A stretch of 34,735 nt of DNA, taken from assembly GCA_033721095.1 (NCBI GenBank), contig JAWWBG010000001.1:1-34735 (forward strand), read 5' to 3'. This DNA comes from JAWWBG01 sp033721095 (GTDB lineage Bacteria > Actinomycetota > Nitriliruptoria > Nitriliruptorales > Nitriliruptoraceae). Below the pieces are notes generated by a model. The model had not been told where the DNA came from and did not search any database. It saw only the letters and a list, made by a program, of their open reading frames with translations. This document shows, in pieces, positions 24,035-30,711 of this stretch; the first letter of the stretch is position 1; each line of letters begins with the position of its first letter. Made by a program: the position numbers and the translations under genes.

Positions 24035-25775
24035 CGACACGACCGCTGGCGGTCGAAACACGGCACTCGTGGCCAGCGGCATCCTCCTGTCGCGCCTTTC
24101 CGGGCTCGTCCGACAGCGCGTCGTGGGCCACTTCTTCGGCGTGTCGGCGGTCATGGATGCGTTCACGGCCGCGTTTCGCATCCCCAACCTCGTCCAGAAC
24201 CTGCTGGGTGAAGGAACGCTGTCCGCCAGCTTCATCCCGGTCTACAGCCGACTGCTCGGGGACGGCCGCTCCGACGAGGCCAGGCGGTTGGCGGGCGCAG
24301 TGGTCTCCCTCGTCGGCGTCGCGGCCGGTGGCATCGCCCTGCTGATCGCGCTCCTGGCCGATCCGGTGACCAGTGTCATCGCGCCGGGTCTCGATGCCCC
24401 CACCCACGATCTCACCGTCTCGCTCACGCGGATCATCGCACCCGGCATCGCGTTGTTGAGCCTGTCCGCGTGGGCACTCGGCATCCTCAACTCGCACGGC
24501 AGGTTCTTCCTGTCGTACGCGGCCCCGGTCGTCTGGAACGGCACGCAGATCGCGCTGCTGACGGCCGTCGCGGTCGTCGTCCTCGACTCCCCTCTCCGGC
24601 CGGAATCCGCAAGCCTCGACGACCTCGAGCGGTTGGTGCATGCGCTCGCCCTGGGAACGCTGGTGGGTGCGCTCCTCCAGTTCCTCGTCCAGCTGCCTGC
24701 GGTACTGCGGCTGGTGCGACCGGTCCGACTCTCCCTGCGGCGCGACGAGAACACGCGCCGCGTCCTGCGCGCGTTCGGCCCGGTCGTGCTCGGCCGGGGC
24801 ATCGTCCAGGTGACCTCGTTCGTGGAGCTGATCCTGGCGAGCCTCCTCGTCGAGGGTGCGATCGCCGCACTCTTCATTGCCCAGCAGCTGCACGTGCTGC
24901 CCATCAGCCTGTTCGGGCTGTCGGTGGCCGCGGCCGAGCTTCCGGCGCTGTCGCGAGCAGAACCCGATCCCGATGACCTGCGCGGGCGATTGGAGATCGG
25001 GCTGCGGCGCATCGCCTTCTTCGTGGTGCCGACGTTGACGGCATACGTGGTGTTCGGCGACCTGCTCGTCGGCGCCCTCTACCAGACCGGCGCCTTCGGC
25101 CGCGCTGACACGCTGCTGGTGTGGCTCGTGCTGGCGGCCCTGGCGGTGGGCCTGTTGCCGTCCACCACGTCGCGGCTGATGCAGTCGTCGCTGTTTGCGG
25201 TCGGCGAGACCCGCCTGCCGGCCCGGTTGTCGGTGATCCGGGTGGTGATCGCCCTCGCCGTGGGCGCTGGCCTCATGCTCCAGTTCGACCGCTTTGCCGT
25301 CACTGTCGCCGGTGACGTGGTCCGGGCCGGTGCGTTGCCGGCCTTCGGGCTGGTCGGCGCCTCCGAACAGCTGCCCGACGGACTCCACCTGGGTGCGGTC
25401 GGGCTCGCGCTGGGATCTGCGCTCGGCGCCTGGGTCGAGTGGTGGCTGCTCCGACGGGCCGTTGCCCGCCGACTGGATGTCCGGCCACGCGTCGGAGCCC
25501 ATCGCCGAAGCCTGCTCATCGCCGCCGCCGTCGTTGCCGCCATTGGCCTGGCAGGACGGACGGCCGTGGGCTCCCTCCATCCGATTCCGGCGGCGCTGCT
25601 CGTCGGATCGGCTGCCGGTCTGGCATGGTTGGGCACGTGTCGGCGCCTCGGTGTGCCGGAAGCGCAGCTGTCGCTTGTGCGCCTGCTCGTTCGCGCTCCT
25701 GCCGAGGGGACCCCGGTGCCCTCGGAGGGGGCGGCGGATGGCGATCAGGCCGACAGGTCCGATTCTTCGTCGTAG
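24024..25775 (+). CDS. murJ: Lipid II flippase MurJ (MviN family)
   Basis: MOP-superfamily flippase that moves the peptidoglycan precursor lipid II across the membrane. N-terminal block: LVASGILLSRLSGLVRQRVVG, AFRIPNLVQNLLGEGTLSASFIPVYSRLLG, the MviN hallmark. Around 14 membrane helices follow, with LSLSAWALGILNSHGRFFLSYAAPVVWN and PLSLFG-like LPISLFGLSVAAAELPALSR. The length of 583 residues fits forms without a C-terminal kinase-like domain. The frame continues upstream through the exonuclease gene, but homology begins at residue 12 after the ATG at 24024. The last 31 bp overlap the convergent DUF2017 gene. Confidence 0.93.
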   Translation: MVADDTTAGGRNTALVASGILLSRLSGLVRQRVVGHFFGVSAVMDAFTAAFRIPNLVQNLLGEGTLSASFIPVYSRLLGDGRSDEARRLAGAVVSLVGVAAGGIALLIALLADPVTSVIAPGLDAPTHDLTVSLTRIIAPGIALLSLSAWALGILNSHGRFFLSYAAPVVWNGTQIALLTAVAVVVLDSPLRPESASLDDLERLVHALALGTLVGALLQFLVQLPAVLRLVRPVRLSLRRDENTRRVLRAFGPVVLGRGIVQVTSFVELILASLLVEGAIAALFIAQQLHVLPISLFGLSVAAAELPALSRAEPDPDDLRGRLEIGLRRIAFFVVPTLTAYVVFGDLLVGALYQTGAFGRADTLLVWLVLAALAVGLLPSTTSRLMQSSLFAVGETRLPARLSVIRVVIALAVGAGLMLQFDRFAVTVAGDVVRAGALPAFGLVGASEQLPDGLHLGAVGLALGSALGAWVEWWLLRRAVARRLDVRPRVGAHRRSLLIAAAVVAAIGLAGRTAVGSLHPIPAALLVGSAAGLAWLGTCRRLGVPEAQLSLVRLLVRAPAEGTPVPSEGAADGDQADRSDSSS

Positions 25776-26242
25776 AAGCGCAGGGCGTCGGGATCAACCA
25801 GCCGCAGGATGCGCTCCTGCCACCAGGCCAGCCAGTCCATGAGGGCCGCCATCTGCCGGCCGTCGTCGTCGAGCTCCTCCCGGTCGGCCGCGGGCGAGTG
25901 CAAGCCGGACTGCACCGCCAATGACAGCCGCAGGTCGTTCAGCACGCCCATGAGGAGCAGCGGCTGGTCATCGACGAGATCCACCGGTTGCCCGGGGTCG
26001 ACGTCGAGGACGCCGAGAACCTCCCCGAGCCGGGCCAGCCGCTCCCGCATCAGGTCCTGGTGGATGAGCAGCCGCGCGTCGCGATCCTCCTCGGCGTCCG
26101 ACCGGATCACGCGGGGGAAGAGCCGTTCGACGACCGCGTCGGTGCCCTCCTCAAGGAGGCCGAGCAGCTGCACCGACAGCTGGCGCAGGAGGTGCACCTC
26201 GTTCGCCGACAGGACCAGCTGTGTGTCGTCGCTCGTACTCAC
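25745..26242 (-). CDS. DUF2017 family protein
   Basis: Actinobacterial protein of unknown function that usually sits beside clpS, as it does here. It is 165 residues from the GTG at 26242, which overlaps the clpS stop by 4 bp. Seen in the sequence: LVLSANEVHLLRQLSVQLLGLLEEG at the start, LFPRVIRSDAEEDRDARLLIHQDLM, LVDDQPLLLMGVLNDLRLSLAVQSG and WLAWWQERILRLVDPDALRFYDEE at the end. Mostly helical, acidic, no membrane segment. The fixed link to ClpS suggests a role near the Clp protease, but this is inference. The final 31 bp are antisense to the end of murJ. Confidence 0.82.
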   Translation of the reverse strand: MSTSDDTQLVLSANEVHLLRQLSVQLLGLLEEGTDAVVERLFPRVIRSDAEEDRDARLLIHQDLMRERLARLGEVLGVLDVDPGQPVDLVDDQPLLLMGVLNDLRLSLAVQSGLHSPAADREELDDDGRQMAALMDWLAWWQERILRLVDPDALRFYDEESDLSA

Positions 26243-26544
26243 CGGCTGCGTTCCATGGTGGCCTGCAGGCCATGCCCGTGCAGCTGCTGGACGTACAGCT
26301 CCGCCTGTTCGCGCGGCTCGGACGCCACCAGCGCCTTGCCCTTCCGGTGGACATCGAGCATCAGCTTGCGCGCCACTGGCTCGGTGAAGCCGAAGATCTT
26401 CCGAAACACCCACACCACGTAGCTCATCAGGTTGACCGGATCGTCCCAGACGATCACGTCCCAGGGACCCTCGGTCGTGGTCTCGTCCCCCGTCGTGACG
26501 TCGGGATCGACGACCGGGGCCGCGGTTGGAGCCGAGGAGGACAT
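26239..26544 (-). CDS. clpS: ATP-dependent Clp protease adaptor ClpS
   Basis: Adaptor that recognises N-terminal Leu, Phe, Trp or Tyr and hands the protein to the Clp protease. Conserved stretch: WDVIVWDDPVNLMSYVVWVF (28-47, with the D-D-P-N-x-x-x-Y motif), HRKGKALV and EQAELYVQQLHGHGLQATME. The first 26 residues form the flexible extension that enters the Clp ATPase. Length 101 residues is typical. It starts two bases after the cold-shock-like gene and overlaps DUF2017 by 4 bp: one transcription unit. Confidence 0.95.
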   Translation of the reverse strand: MSSSAPTAAPVVDPDVTTGDETTTEGPWDVIVWDDPVNLMSYVVWVFRKIFGFTEPVARKLMLDVHRKGKALVASEPREQAELYVQQLHGHGLQATMERSR

Positions 26545-26546
26545 GC

Positions 26547-26846
26547 TCAGCGACGGCGCCTCTTGGCGGCGCGGCGCTCACGATCGACTTCCTCGAGCTG
26601 GTCCCACGACGGTGGGGCCGCCATCGTTCGTCCCACGGGGTTGCCCGCCGGTGCGGGCTTGGTGACCGTCAGCGCGGTGATGGTGCGCTTGCCGTCGGAC
26701 TCGCCGACTTCGACCTCGACCAGGTCACCCGAGCCGAGGTCCCCGGAGACGACGTCGGACCCGACGTAGTACTCGCGACCCTCGTCGGTGACGACGTAAC
26801 CGAACTTTTCGTCGACGTTCCAGGTCTTGACGTGACCAGTGTGCAT
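26547..26846 (-). CDS. Cold-shock-domain-like protein with basic tail
   Basis: Residues 1-60 have the beta-barrel pattern of a cold-shock domain: TGHVKTWNVDEKFGYVVTDEG resembles the TGTVKWFN...KGFGFI start, and YYVGSDVVSGDLGSGDLVEVEV follows like the rest of the OB fold. The nucleic-acid motifs differ: EKFGYV for KGFGFI and YYVG for VFVH. The last 35 residues end in RERRAAKRRRR, a basic tail that could bind RNA. Length 99 residues against about 67 for CspA. First gene of the csd/clpS/DUF2017 unit; a hairpin lies in its 5' leader. Probably RNA-binding; whether it is cold-induced is unknown. Confidence 0.78.
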   Translation of the reverse strand: MHTGHVKTWNVDEKFGYVVTDEGREYYVGSDVVSGDLGSGDLVEVEVGESDGKRTITALTVTKPAPAGNPVGRTMAAPPSWDQLEEVDRERRAAKRRRR

Positions 26847-26897
26847 GGGGGTGACTCGCTTGCTGTGGATCGCGCGGGATGGGACGCGTCGGATGTG

Positions 26898-26922
26898 GCG
26901 GGCGAGTGCATGCGTCGCCCGC
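26898..26922 (-). promoter_or_regulatory. Hairpin in the leader of the cold-shock-like gene
   Basis: GCGGGCGA and TCGCCCGC pair perfectly across a nine-base loop, 52-76 bases upstream of the ATG and 30 bases past the preceding stop. It could be a terminator of the upstream trio (no T run) or a structured 5' leader as seen for cold-shock mRNAs. Confidence 0.4.
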
Positions 26923-26951
26923 GCAGTGCCCCCAGCCTACCGGCGCGCCGC

Positions 26952-27230
26952 TCAGCCCTGTGCGGCGGCCCAGCGACGAGCCACGTCCTCGACGTCGTCG
27001 TGGTTGCCCGCCACGAGGGCAGCCAGTGGCGAGCGGCCGTCGAGACGTTCCTGCGGCCGTTGGAACCAGGAGCTCACATCGTTGGCCGGTGCCCACCCCA
27101 GCAGGACCACGGAGATGTCGCAGGCCGCCGCGACAACCTCTTGTCCCGCTGCCGCGAGCTGGTCCACCGCGGCGTCGCCCAACAGGTCGCGGAGCTCGGC
27201 CTCGTCGTCGAGCGGGTCGTCCCGGTACAC
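26952..27230 (-). CDS. Small protein with MbcA/ParS-like toxin-binding domain
   Basis: Ninety-two residues from the GTG at 27230, which follows the previous stop after one base. The C-terminal half reads WFQRPQERLDGRSPLAALVAG then DVEDVARRW, the pattern of the MbcA/ParS/Xre antitoxin toxin-binding domain (DUF2384: W-x-x-x-P-x-x-x-L-x-G-x-S-P-x-x-L). The N-terminal half is acidic (DDPLDDEAELRDLLGD) and then IS-VVLLGWAPA; it does not look like a full helix-turn-helix. No RES-domain toxin is present beside it, which is the normal partner. The two genes before it on the same strand are a helical protein and an SRPBCC protein. Family resemblance is good; a toxin-antitoxin role is not shown. Confidence 0.62.
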   Translation of the reverse strand: MYRDDPLDDEAELRDLLGDAAVDQLAAAGQEVVAAACDISVVLLGWAPANDVSSWFQRPQERLDGRSPLAALVAGNHDDVEDVARRWAAAQG

Positions 27231-27231
27231 G

Positions 27232-27558
27232 TCAGGAGCGCAGGGCCGCCAGCTCGCGCTCGCATTCCTCCACGAACGCCTCGGCGGCTGCGAGCCGCTC
27301 GGGCGACTTGGCCAGCTCGTCGGCGAGGACGTCCAGCCTGGCCTGGAGCGCCCGCGCCATGTCGCCGTCGACCGCGGCGAGCGGACGTCGCAACCGGGCC
27401 GGGATCTCGTCGCCAGCAGCGCCCGATTCGGCCAGGAACCGGCGAATGCGCCGCTGTTCCTCACCCAGCCAGTCGGCATGCCGCTGGAGCTCGGCGAGGT
27501 CACCGCGAGCGCGCAGCAGCGTGAAGTAGGCGGCGTCCAGGTCCCGCTTGTCGGCCAT
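27232..27558 (-). CDS. Helical, coiled-coil-like protein of unknown function
   Basis: A 108-residue protein made almost entirely of charged heptad-like helices: LDAAYFTLLRARGDLAELQRHADWLGEEQRRIRRFL, a short break with GAAGDEIP, then LAAVDGDMARALQARLDVLADELAKSPERLAAAEAFVEECERELAAL. No membrane segment or enzyme motif. The ATG shares one base with the stop of the SRPBCC gene (TGATG), and the stop is one base from the next GTG, so the three genes are translated together. I do not recognise the family; an adaptor or dimerising partner of one of the neighbours is plausible. Confidence 0.72.
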   Translation of the reverse strand: MADKRDLDAAYFTLLRARGDLAELQRHADWLGEEQRRIRRFLAESGAAGDEIPARLRRPLAAVDGDMARALQARLDVLADELAKSPERLAAAEAFVEECERELAALRS

Positions 27559-28010
27559 CAGGACTCCTTGCGCCCTGCGTGGATGGTCTCACAACGAAGC
27601 TTGAGGCCCTCCAGGCCGCTCTCGAGGATCTGCTTGGCCGCCCGGGCCTTCAGGAATGCCGGCAGTGGGATGTTCACGTCGACCTCGAGCTCGTAGTCCA
27701 CGCGGATGCCCTCCGGGGTCTCCCGGAGCGTGTACGCGCCCTCGAGCTGGGACACGAGCTCACCGTTCTGGAGCCGCCACGTGATGGCGTCGCCGGCGTA
27801 GTCGTACTTGAGGTGGTAGTCGACGTCGAGGACCCGTGCGTTCACGCTGAAGTGGGCGAGCAGTGGGCGCCCGTCGTCACCCCGTTCGATGACCCTGGCG
27901 GCGGTGATGCCGTTGGTCCACAGCGGGTACTGCTCGAGGTCGGTGATCACGTCCTCGACCAGTCGCAGCGGCGCGGCCACGACGACCGAATCGGCGACCC
28001 GCTCTCCCAC
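27558..28010 (-). CDS. SRPBCC (START-like) domain protein
   Basis: Single-domain protein of the SRPBCC/START helix-grip fold (cyclase/dehydrase, RatA and Bet v1 relatives), which binds hydrophobic ligands or partners. Seen: ADSVVVAAPLRLVEDVITDLEQYPLWTNGI at the start (typical of the family), FSVNARVLDVDYHLKYDY, ITWRLQNGELVSQLEGAYTL and a long C-terminal helix ADAL-like LKARAAKQILESGLEGLKLRCE. Length 150 residues. GTG start at 28010 with GGAG five bases upstream. It is the first gene of the trio. No catalytic residue can be named. Confidence 0.85.
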   Translation of the reverse strand: MGERVADSVVVAAPLRLVEDVITDLEQYPLWTNGITAARVIERGDDGRPLLAHFSVNARVLDVDYHLKYDYAGDAITWRLQNGELVSQLEGAYTLRETPEGIRVDYELEVDVNIPLPAFLKARAAKQILESGLEGLKLRCETIHAGRKES

Positions 28011-28078
28011 CGCGACTCCTCGGCGTCAACGGCGGCCGAGGTTACTGACGGTGGACGCCGGACCGCCCGTGGTTGCCG

Positions 28079-29101
28079 TCAGGGCTGCTCGCGCGGCAGC
28101 TGTGGCTGGGGGGCGTCAGCGAGCTCGCCCCGCACCCGCTCGAGCCCCGCCTCGACGGCGCGCAGCTCGGCCACCGACCGGGTCACCTGGCGGCGAAGCC
28201 GAGCAGCCCGTCGTTCGAGCTCCCCGAGCGCGTCCCTGGCGGCGTCGTCCGGCCACGCAGGACAGATCGATCGGAAGTCACACCAGTCGCAGAGCCAGCC
28301 GGGCGTGGGCGTGTAGCCCCCTTCGAGCACGATCCCGGCGGCAGCGTCGATGCGGGCACGCGCGCCCTCGAGATCGATGTCGTCGATGTCGACCGCAACG
28401 ACGATGTCGGCGACGACGAAGTCCAGCGCCACGCTCCGGGGCAGCCGTCCGTACAGGTGCTCGCACGCGAGTGCGTAGATCGCCAGTTGCAGGGACCCGG
28501 CGACGTGCTGGCGCGACTTGGCCTGCCGATTGGTCTTGTAGTCCACGACGTGGAGCTCCCCATCGCGGAGGTCGACGCGGTCGATCGACCCCACGACCAG
28601 GGCCCGGTCGCCCACCGGCATCTCGAACCAGGCCTCCGTCTTGACGGGCAGGTGATAGTTGGGCGCCGCACGCCGATGGAACTGCTGGAGCACGCGTTGG
28701 GCATGGCGATAGTGCCGGACCTGCTCGTCGCGGTCCAGGTGCCGGTAGCCCGTCGAGTCCCACGCCTCGTACAGCATCGCCAGCAGCTCGTCCTCGGTGG
28801 GGGGTTCGGGCAGCTTGCGGTCGTAGAAGGCCTCGAGGGCGGCATGGATCGAGGAGCCGAACGACAGCGCCGGGGCGGGGACCCCCGGCAACTGGTCGAT
28901 GTAGGAGTAGCGGAAGGCCTGGGGGCAGTTCTCGAGCGTGTCGATCCGTGAGAACGACAGGCGGACGCGACCGTCGGGCCCGATGAGCGGGGGCCGGTCC
29001 GGCTCGAACTCCTCGTAGGCCCCATCCGGATCGGCGAAGAGCTGGAGCTCCTCGTCCTCCTCGATCGGCTGACCCGGCGGCAGGGGCTCCGTGATGCTCA
29101 T
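28079..29101 (-). CDS. RecB-like PD-(D/E)XK nuclease with Fe-S cysteines
   Basis: Stand-alone nuclease of the Cas4/RecB family. Active-site residues: His86 (GSSIHAALE), Asp174 (GSIDRVD), Asp187 and Lys189 (VVDYKTN) and Gln205 in SLQLAIYA. Four cysteines are placed as in Fe-S versions (AddB, Cas4): Cys59 (ENCPQAFRYSY) and Cys271, Cys274 and Cys280 (CDWCDFRSICP), so a 4Fe-4S cluster is expected. Length 340 residues with an acidic N-terminus and a helical, Arg-rich C-terminus. There is no helicase in the gene or beside it. ATG at 29101. No Cas gene is nearby; a role in recombination or repair is the best guess. Confidence 0.87.
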   Translation of the reverse strand: MSITEPLPPGQPIEEDEELQLFADPDGAYEEFEPDRPPLIGPDGRVRLSFSRIDTLENCPQAFRYSYIDQLPGVPAPALSFGSSIHAALEAFYDRKLPEPPTEDELLAMLYEAWDSTGYRHLDRDEQVRHYRHAQRVLQQFHRRAAPNYHLPVKTEAWFEMPVGDRALVVGSIDRVDLRDGELHVVDYKTNRQAKSRQHVAGSLQLAIYALACEHLYGRLPRSVALDFVVADIVVAVDIDDIDLEGARARIDAAAGIVLEGGYTPTPGWLCDWCDFRSICPAWPDDAARDALGELERRAARLRRQVTRSVAELRAVEAGLERVRGELADAPQPQLPREQP

Positions 29102-29159
29102 GTTCGCAGACTAACGACCGGGTGCGACGGCTTCGGACGGCCTGTGGACGAACGGATCC

Positions 29160-29942
29160 TCAACCACGAACGAGCGCGAGGAGGTCCTCGAGGATGGCAG
29201 GCGTGGCGCTGATGGCCGTGCCGCCGTCGATGCGCTCGTCACCGGTGAAGTCGACGAAGCTGCCGCCGGCCGCCTGGACGATGCAGCGGACCGCCGCGAG
29301 GTCCCAGGCCGACACGTCGCCCTCGAGGGCCGCGTCGACAGCACCCTCGGCCACCAGGCAGTGGTGCCAGAAGTCCCCGAAGCCGCGCTGGCGAGCGGTT
29401 GCCGCCGTCACGCGGCCGACCAGTTCGGCGCCGCCGTGCGGCTCGAACCAGCCGAGGCCACCAAAGGACACCGTTGCGTCCGCGATCGTGGCGGTCGTCG
29501 AGACATGGATCGGTCGACCGTCACGTCGGGCGCCCGTCCCGGTGTTGCCGTCCCAACGAGCAGCCAGGGCGGGAGCCGATGCGACGGCGATGAGCGGCTC
29601 GCCGCCGCGTTCGACGCAGAGCAGGGTCGCGAACGCCGGGATGCCTCGAACGAAGTTCTTGGTCCCGTCGATGGGGTCCACGTACCAGGCGAACTCGGCA
29701 TCGTCGCTCGCGGCGGTACCCAGCTCCTCCCCGACGATCGCGTGTTCCGGCCACGTCGCCGTGATCCGATCCCGCAGGAGGTGTTCGACAGCGACATCCA
29801 CGTCGGTGACCGGTGAGCCGTCGACCTTGGCCGTGACCTCCAGCTGCTCACCGAACGAGCGCATGGTCAGCCGATCGGCCTCGTCGGCCAGCTCGTGGGC
29901 AAACGCGAGCAGGCGAGATCGAAGGGCGTCCTCACCACTCAA
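29160..29942 (-). CDS. hisN: Inositol monophosphatase family protein, HisN-like
   Basis: Mg-dependent, Li-sensitive-type phosphatase. Metal motifs: Glu in IVGEELG, Asp/Asp in WYVDPIDGTKNFVRGIP and Asp in VSAWDLAAVRCIVQAAGG. The sequence RQRGFGDFWHHCLVAEGAVDAAL is close to actinobacterial histidinol-phosphatases (HisN), so histidine synthesis is the likely role, though myo-inositol phosphatases are close relatives and cannot be fully excluded. Length 260 residues. The start is a TTG (29942) preceded by GGGATGA, overlapping the upstream gene by 11 bp. No his operon is adjacent. Confidence 0.82.
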   Translation of the reverse strand: MSGEDALRSRLLAFAHELADEADRLTMRSFGEQLEVTAKVDGSPVTDVDVAVEHLLRDRITATWPEHAIVGEELGTAASDDAEFAWYVDPIDGTKNFVRGIPAFATLLCVERGGEPLIAVASAPALAARWDGNTGTGARRDGRPIHVSTTATIADATVSFGGLGWFEPHGGAELVGRVTAATARQRGFGDFWHHCLVAEGAVDAALEGDVSAWDLAAVRCIVQAAGGSFVDFTGDERIDGGTAISATPAILEDLLALVRG

Positions 29943-30402
29943 ACGTCATCCCGTCGAACCGCAGGACGATGTCGTTGGGCTGGACGGTCAGCGTGACCTC
30001 CTCCTCCTGGGGAACCCAGAGGGGGATGCAGGGGCCTTGCCCGGCGTGTCCCATCAGCCCGATGAGCACCCGACCGTCCTCGTCGACGCCGACCAGCTGG
30101 CGGGCGTACGAGAGGAGCTCGTGGAACTCGGTGTGGCCGGCCCGCTTCTTCTGGAAGTCCGTGACCCACTTCGACTCGGACTTGCCGTAGTTCGCCAGCA
30201 GCTGGCCGCTCCCGAGCTTGGTGAGCGTGGACAGCGCGCGGACACCCGTCAGTGCCTTGTCCGCCTTGACGGTCTTGCCGACGCGAACGGCGGCGTCGGG
30301 GGTCGCCAGCCGCCCGGGCAGCTCGCTGAGCTCGAAGTTGCCCGCTGCCTGCGCGGCCTTTTGGCGCTCGACCGGGATCTCGATCTGGACCTTGCTCGCC
30401 AC
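29932..30402 (-). CDS. Hypothetical protein upstream of hisN-like gene
   Basis: Unknown 156-residue protein without membrane segments. I take the GTG at 30402 because GAGGAG stands six bases before it; an ATG at 30420 would skip that site. Features: basic central part (GKTVKADKALTGVRALSTLTKLGSGQLL), WVTDFQKKRAGHTEFHELL, then GRVLIGLMGHAGQGPCIPLW and a strand-rich C-terminus EEVTLTVQPNDIVLRFDGMTFEW. The end overlaps the phosphatase gene by 11 bp. I do not recognise a family. Confidence 0.7.
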   Translation of the reverse strand: MASKVQIEIPVERQKAAQAAGNFELSELPGRLATPDAAVRVGKTVKADKALTGVRALSTLTKLGSGQLLANYGKSESKWVTDFQKKRAGHTEFHELLSYARQLVGVDEDGRVLIGLMGHAGQGPCIPLWVPQEEEVTLTVQPNDIVLRFDGMTFEW

Positions 30403-30421
30403 GGGTACTCCTCGACACATC

Positions 30422-30450
30422 CGGTGATCGGTCCCCCTGGCTGATCACCG
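30422..30450. repeat. 8-bp inverted repeat upstream of hypothetical gene
   Basis: CGGTGATC and GATCACCG with a 13-base spacer, in the 309-bp gap between the divergent genes 29932-30402 (-) and 30712-31602 (+), 20 bp before the - strand start. Spacing and symmetry fit an operator or a leader hairpin. Confidence 0.4.
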
Positions 30451-30612
30451 CCAAGCGAACCGAGAACGGTCGCATCAGGGGTTTGGAGGGGCTGATGATA
30501 GCCCTCGCGACGGCCGGCTCGAACCGCCGCAAGACGGCACCTGGCGCCCATTCGGACGGATTTCGCTGCCCCCATCGGGGGCGCCTCGCCCGCCTGATCG
30601 TCCCACTCCGAC

Positions 30613-30700
30613 CGTGACGAAGGTCCCACGTTTCAAAGGTCCCGTGAGGTATGGTTACTGTGTGTAGTTGACCGTCACAGAGCGTGACGAGCGTCCCGGG
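30613..30700 (+). promoter_or_regulatory. Upstream region with repeated motif before secreted-protein gene
   Basis: An 18-base motif occurs twice in direct order, at 30613-30630 and 30683-30700, with 14 identical positions (CGTGACGA...GTCCC...G). The second copy contributes to the palindrome CGTCAC-AGAGC-GTGACG (30673-30689). Between them is the only AT-rich patch, with TATGGT at 30650-30655 that could be a -10 box. No good -35 is seen. The rest of the 309-bp gap shows no gene. Confidence 0.42.
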
Positions 30701-30711
30701 GGTGTGGACAG

